Assembly (NCBI GenBank): GCA_002385735.1
Contig: DGEB01000056.1
Span: 1-5,434 of the forward strand
Origin: Peptococcaceae bacterium UBA3937
GTDB taxonomy: Bacteria > Bacillota > Peptococcia > DRI-13 > DTU073
DNA: 5,434 nucleotides
Reading direction: 5' to 3'
Part shown: one piece after another, positions 4,902 to 5,434 of the stretch
Position numbering within the stretch: position 1 is the stretch's first letter
Layout of the letters: each line of letters opens with the position of its first letter
The notes under the pieces: generated by a model
The model's database searches: none
What the model was told of the DNA's origin: nothing
The model's input: the letters and a program-made list of their open reading frames with translations, nothing else
Translations under genes and position numbers: made by a program

Positions 4902-4930
4902 TTGACAGCAATCGAAATACGTGCTACAAT
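4902..4930 (+). promoter_or_regulatory. Strong extended -10 promoter for rpoB
   Basis: The perfect -35 box TTGACA (4902-4907) and TACAAT (4925-4930, 5/6) are spaced 17 bp apart, and TGC (4922-4924) supplies the extended -10 TG. This is the best promoter match in the window. Transcription would start near 4937. It lies between the insertion sequence and rpoB, so rpoB can be expressed independently of upstream read-through. Confidence 0.85.
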
Positions 4931-4936
4931 TTAAAA

Positions 4937-5113
4937 ATGTGATTCTTATAGAAAACCCACAGTGGCTACATAATGTAATTTAAAGGTAATTATGGGGAAT
5001 ATTAGATTTATGGTTCGGATAAACTATTAAAATCGGATTACACAGCAAGGTATAGGCCTTGCTTTAGGTGTTTTCACTGAATACATAGTATAGGCTGAGG
5101 GGTGAGGGTTTTA
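4937..5113 (+). promoter_or_regulatory. Long rpoB 5' leader with a hairpin
   Basis: About 177 nt separate the predicted transcription start from the rpoB ATG. The clearest structure is AGCAAGG (5044-5050) pairing with CCTTGCT (5057-5063) around a 6-nt loop, followed by a poor U-rich stretch (GTGTTTTC). GTATAGGC occurs twice (5050-5057 and 5088-5095). A 12-codon open frame, MGNIRFMVRINY (4992-5030), ends just before the hairpin but has only a weak ribosome site. I do not recognise this leader as any named RNA family, and a control role is speculative. Confidence 0.4.
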
Positions 5114-5434
5114 ATGCGCCATCCGGTACAGGTCGGAAGAAGAACCAGGGAAAGCTTTGCCGAAATCAAAGAAGTGCTCAAAATGCCCAATCTTATTGAA
5201 ATTCAAACGAATTCTTACCAGTGGTTTTTGAACGAAGGAATCCGGGAAATGTTCCGCGACATTTCACCCATCCAGGATTTTACCGGAAATCTTGTTTTGG
5301 AGTTTGTGGATTACAGTTTAGGGGAACCCAAGTATTCGGTTGAGGAAAGTAAGGAACGGGATGTCACTTACGCGGCTCCTTTAAAAGTGAAAGTAAGGTT
5401 GATTAACAAAGAAACCGGTGAAGTAAAAGAGCAG
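5114..5434 (+). CDS. rpoB: DNA-directed RNA polymerase subunit beta (N-terminal part)
   Basis: RpoB is the beta subunit of the transcribing enzyme, forming one side of the catalytic cleft and holding the rifampicin site. The window ends after 107 codons of a protein that normally exceeds 1100 residues, so the rifampicin region is not included. The start [20 protein letters not shown] and the following [37 protein letters not shown] and [23 protein letters not shown] are classic beta N-terminal segments. ATG 5114 follows GAGGG (5104-5108) at five bases. It lies after rplL as in nearly all bacteria, but here an insertion sequence separates the two. Its own promoter (4902-4930) and long leader lie directly upstream. 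Confidence 0.95.
   Translation, partial: MRHPVQVGRRTRESFAEIKEVLKMPNLIEIQTNSYQWFLNEGIREMFRDISPIQDFTGNLVLEFVDYSLGEPKYSVEESKERDVTYAAPLKVKVRLINKETGEVKEQ

Overview
The window is the ribosomal protein / RNA polymerase 'rif' region of a Gram-positive bacterium of class Clostridia. All genes but one lie on the + strand, in the order 3' tip of tuf, rpmG, secE, nusG, rplK, rplA, rplJ, rplL, an insertion sequence, and the 5' part of rpoB. The tuf-rpmG-secE-nusG order, the strong AGGAGG-type ribosome binding sites, the L10 leader attenuator and the RpoB N-terminus (…[20 protein letters not shown]…) suggest a Peptococcaceae / Desulfitobacteriaceae-type organism. That placement is from recall, without a search.

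Layout: bases 1-40 encode the last 12 residues of EF-Tu, followed by an intrinsic terminator (76-106). A promoter (115-143) then drives rpmG-secE-nusG-rplK-rplA. Control in this stretch looks post-transcriptional. A hairpin lies exactly between the Shine-Dalgarno and the AUG of nusG. A motif resembling the L1 binding site of 23S rRNA precedes both rplK and rplA. From 2530 to 2668 lies an L10(L12)4-type leader ending in a terminator, with a visible competing antiterminator, ahead of rplJ (TTG start) and rplL. A terminator-like stem-loop (3713-3781) follows rplL.

Between rplL and rpoB sits an IS481-like insertion sequence of about 1.07-1.08 kb on the opposite strand, with an intact 312-residue DDE transposase. 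It is flanked by a perfect 13-bp direct repeat, taken as the target duplication. It separates rpoB from the ribosomal protein genes and stops only 17 bp from the -35 box of a near-consensus extended -10 promoter that drives rpoB. A leader of about 177 nt with an unassigned hairpin precedes the rpoB start at 5114.

Together the genes supply translation elongation parts (EF-Tu, L33, the L1 stalk, the L11/L10/L7-L12 GTPase-associated region), the translocon subunit SecE, the elongation factor NusG and the RNA polymerase beta subunit. No wholly new system is evident. The points of interest are the insertion into an essential operon junction, the long palindrome inside the IS, and the several RNA control elements.
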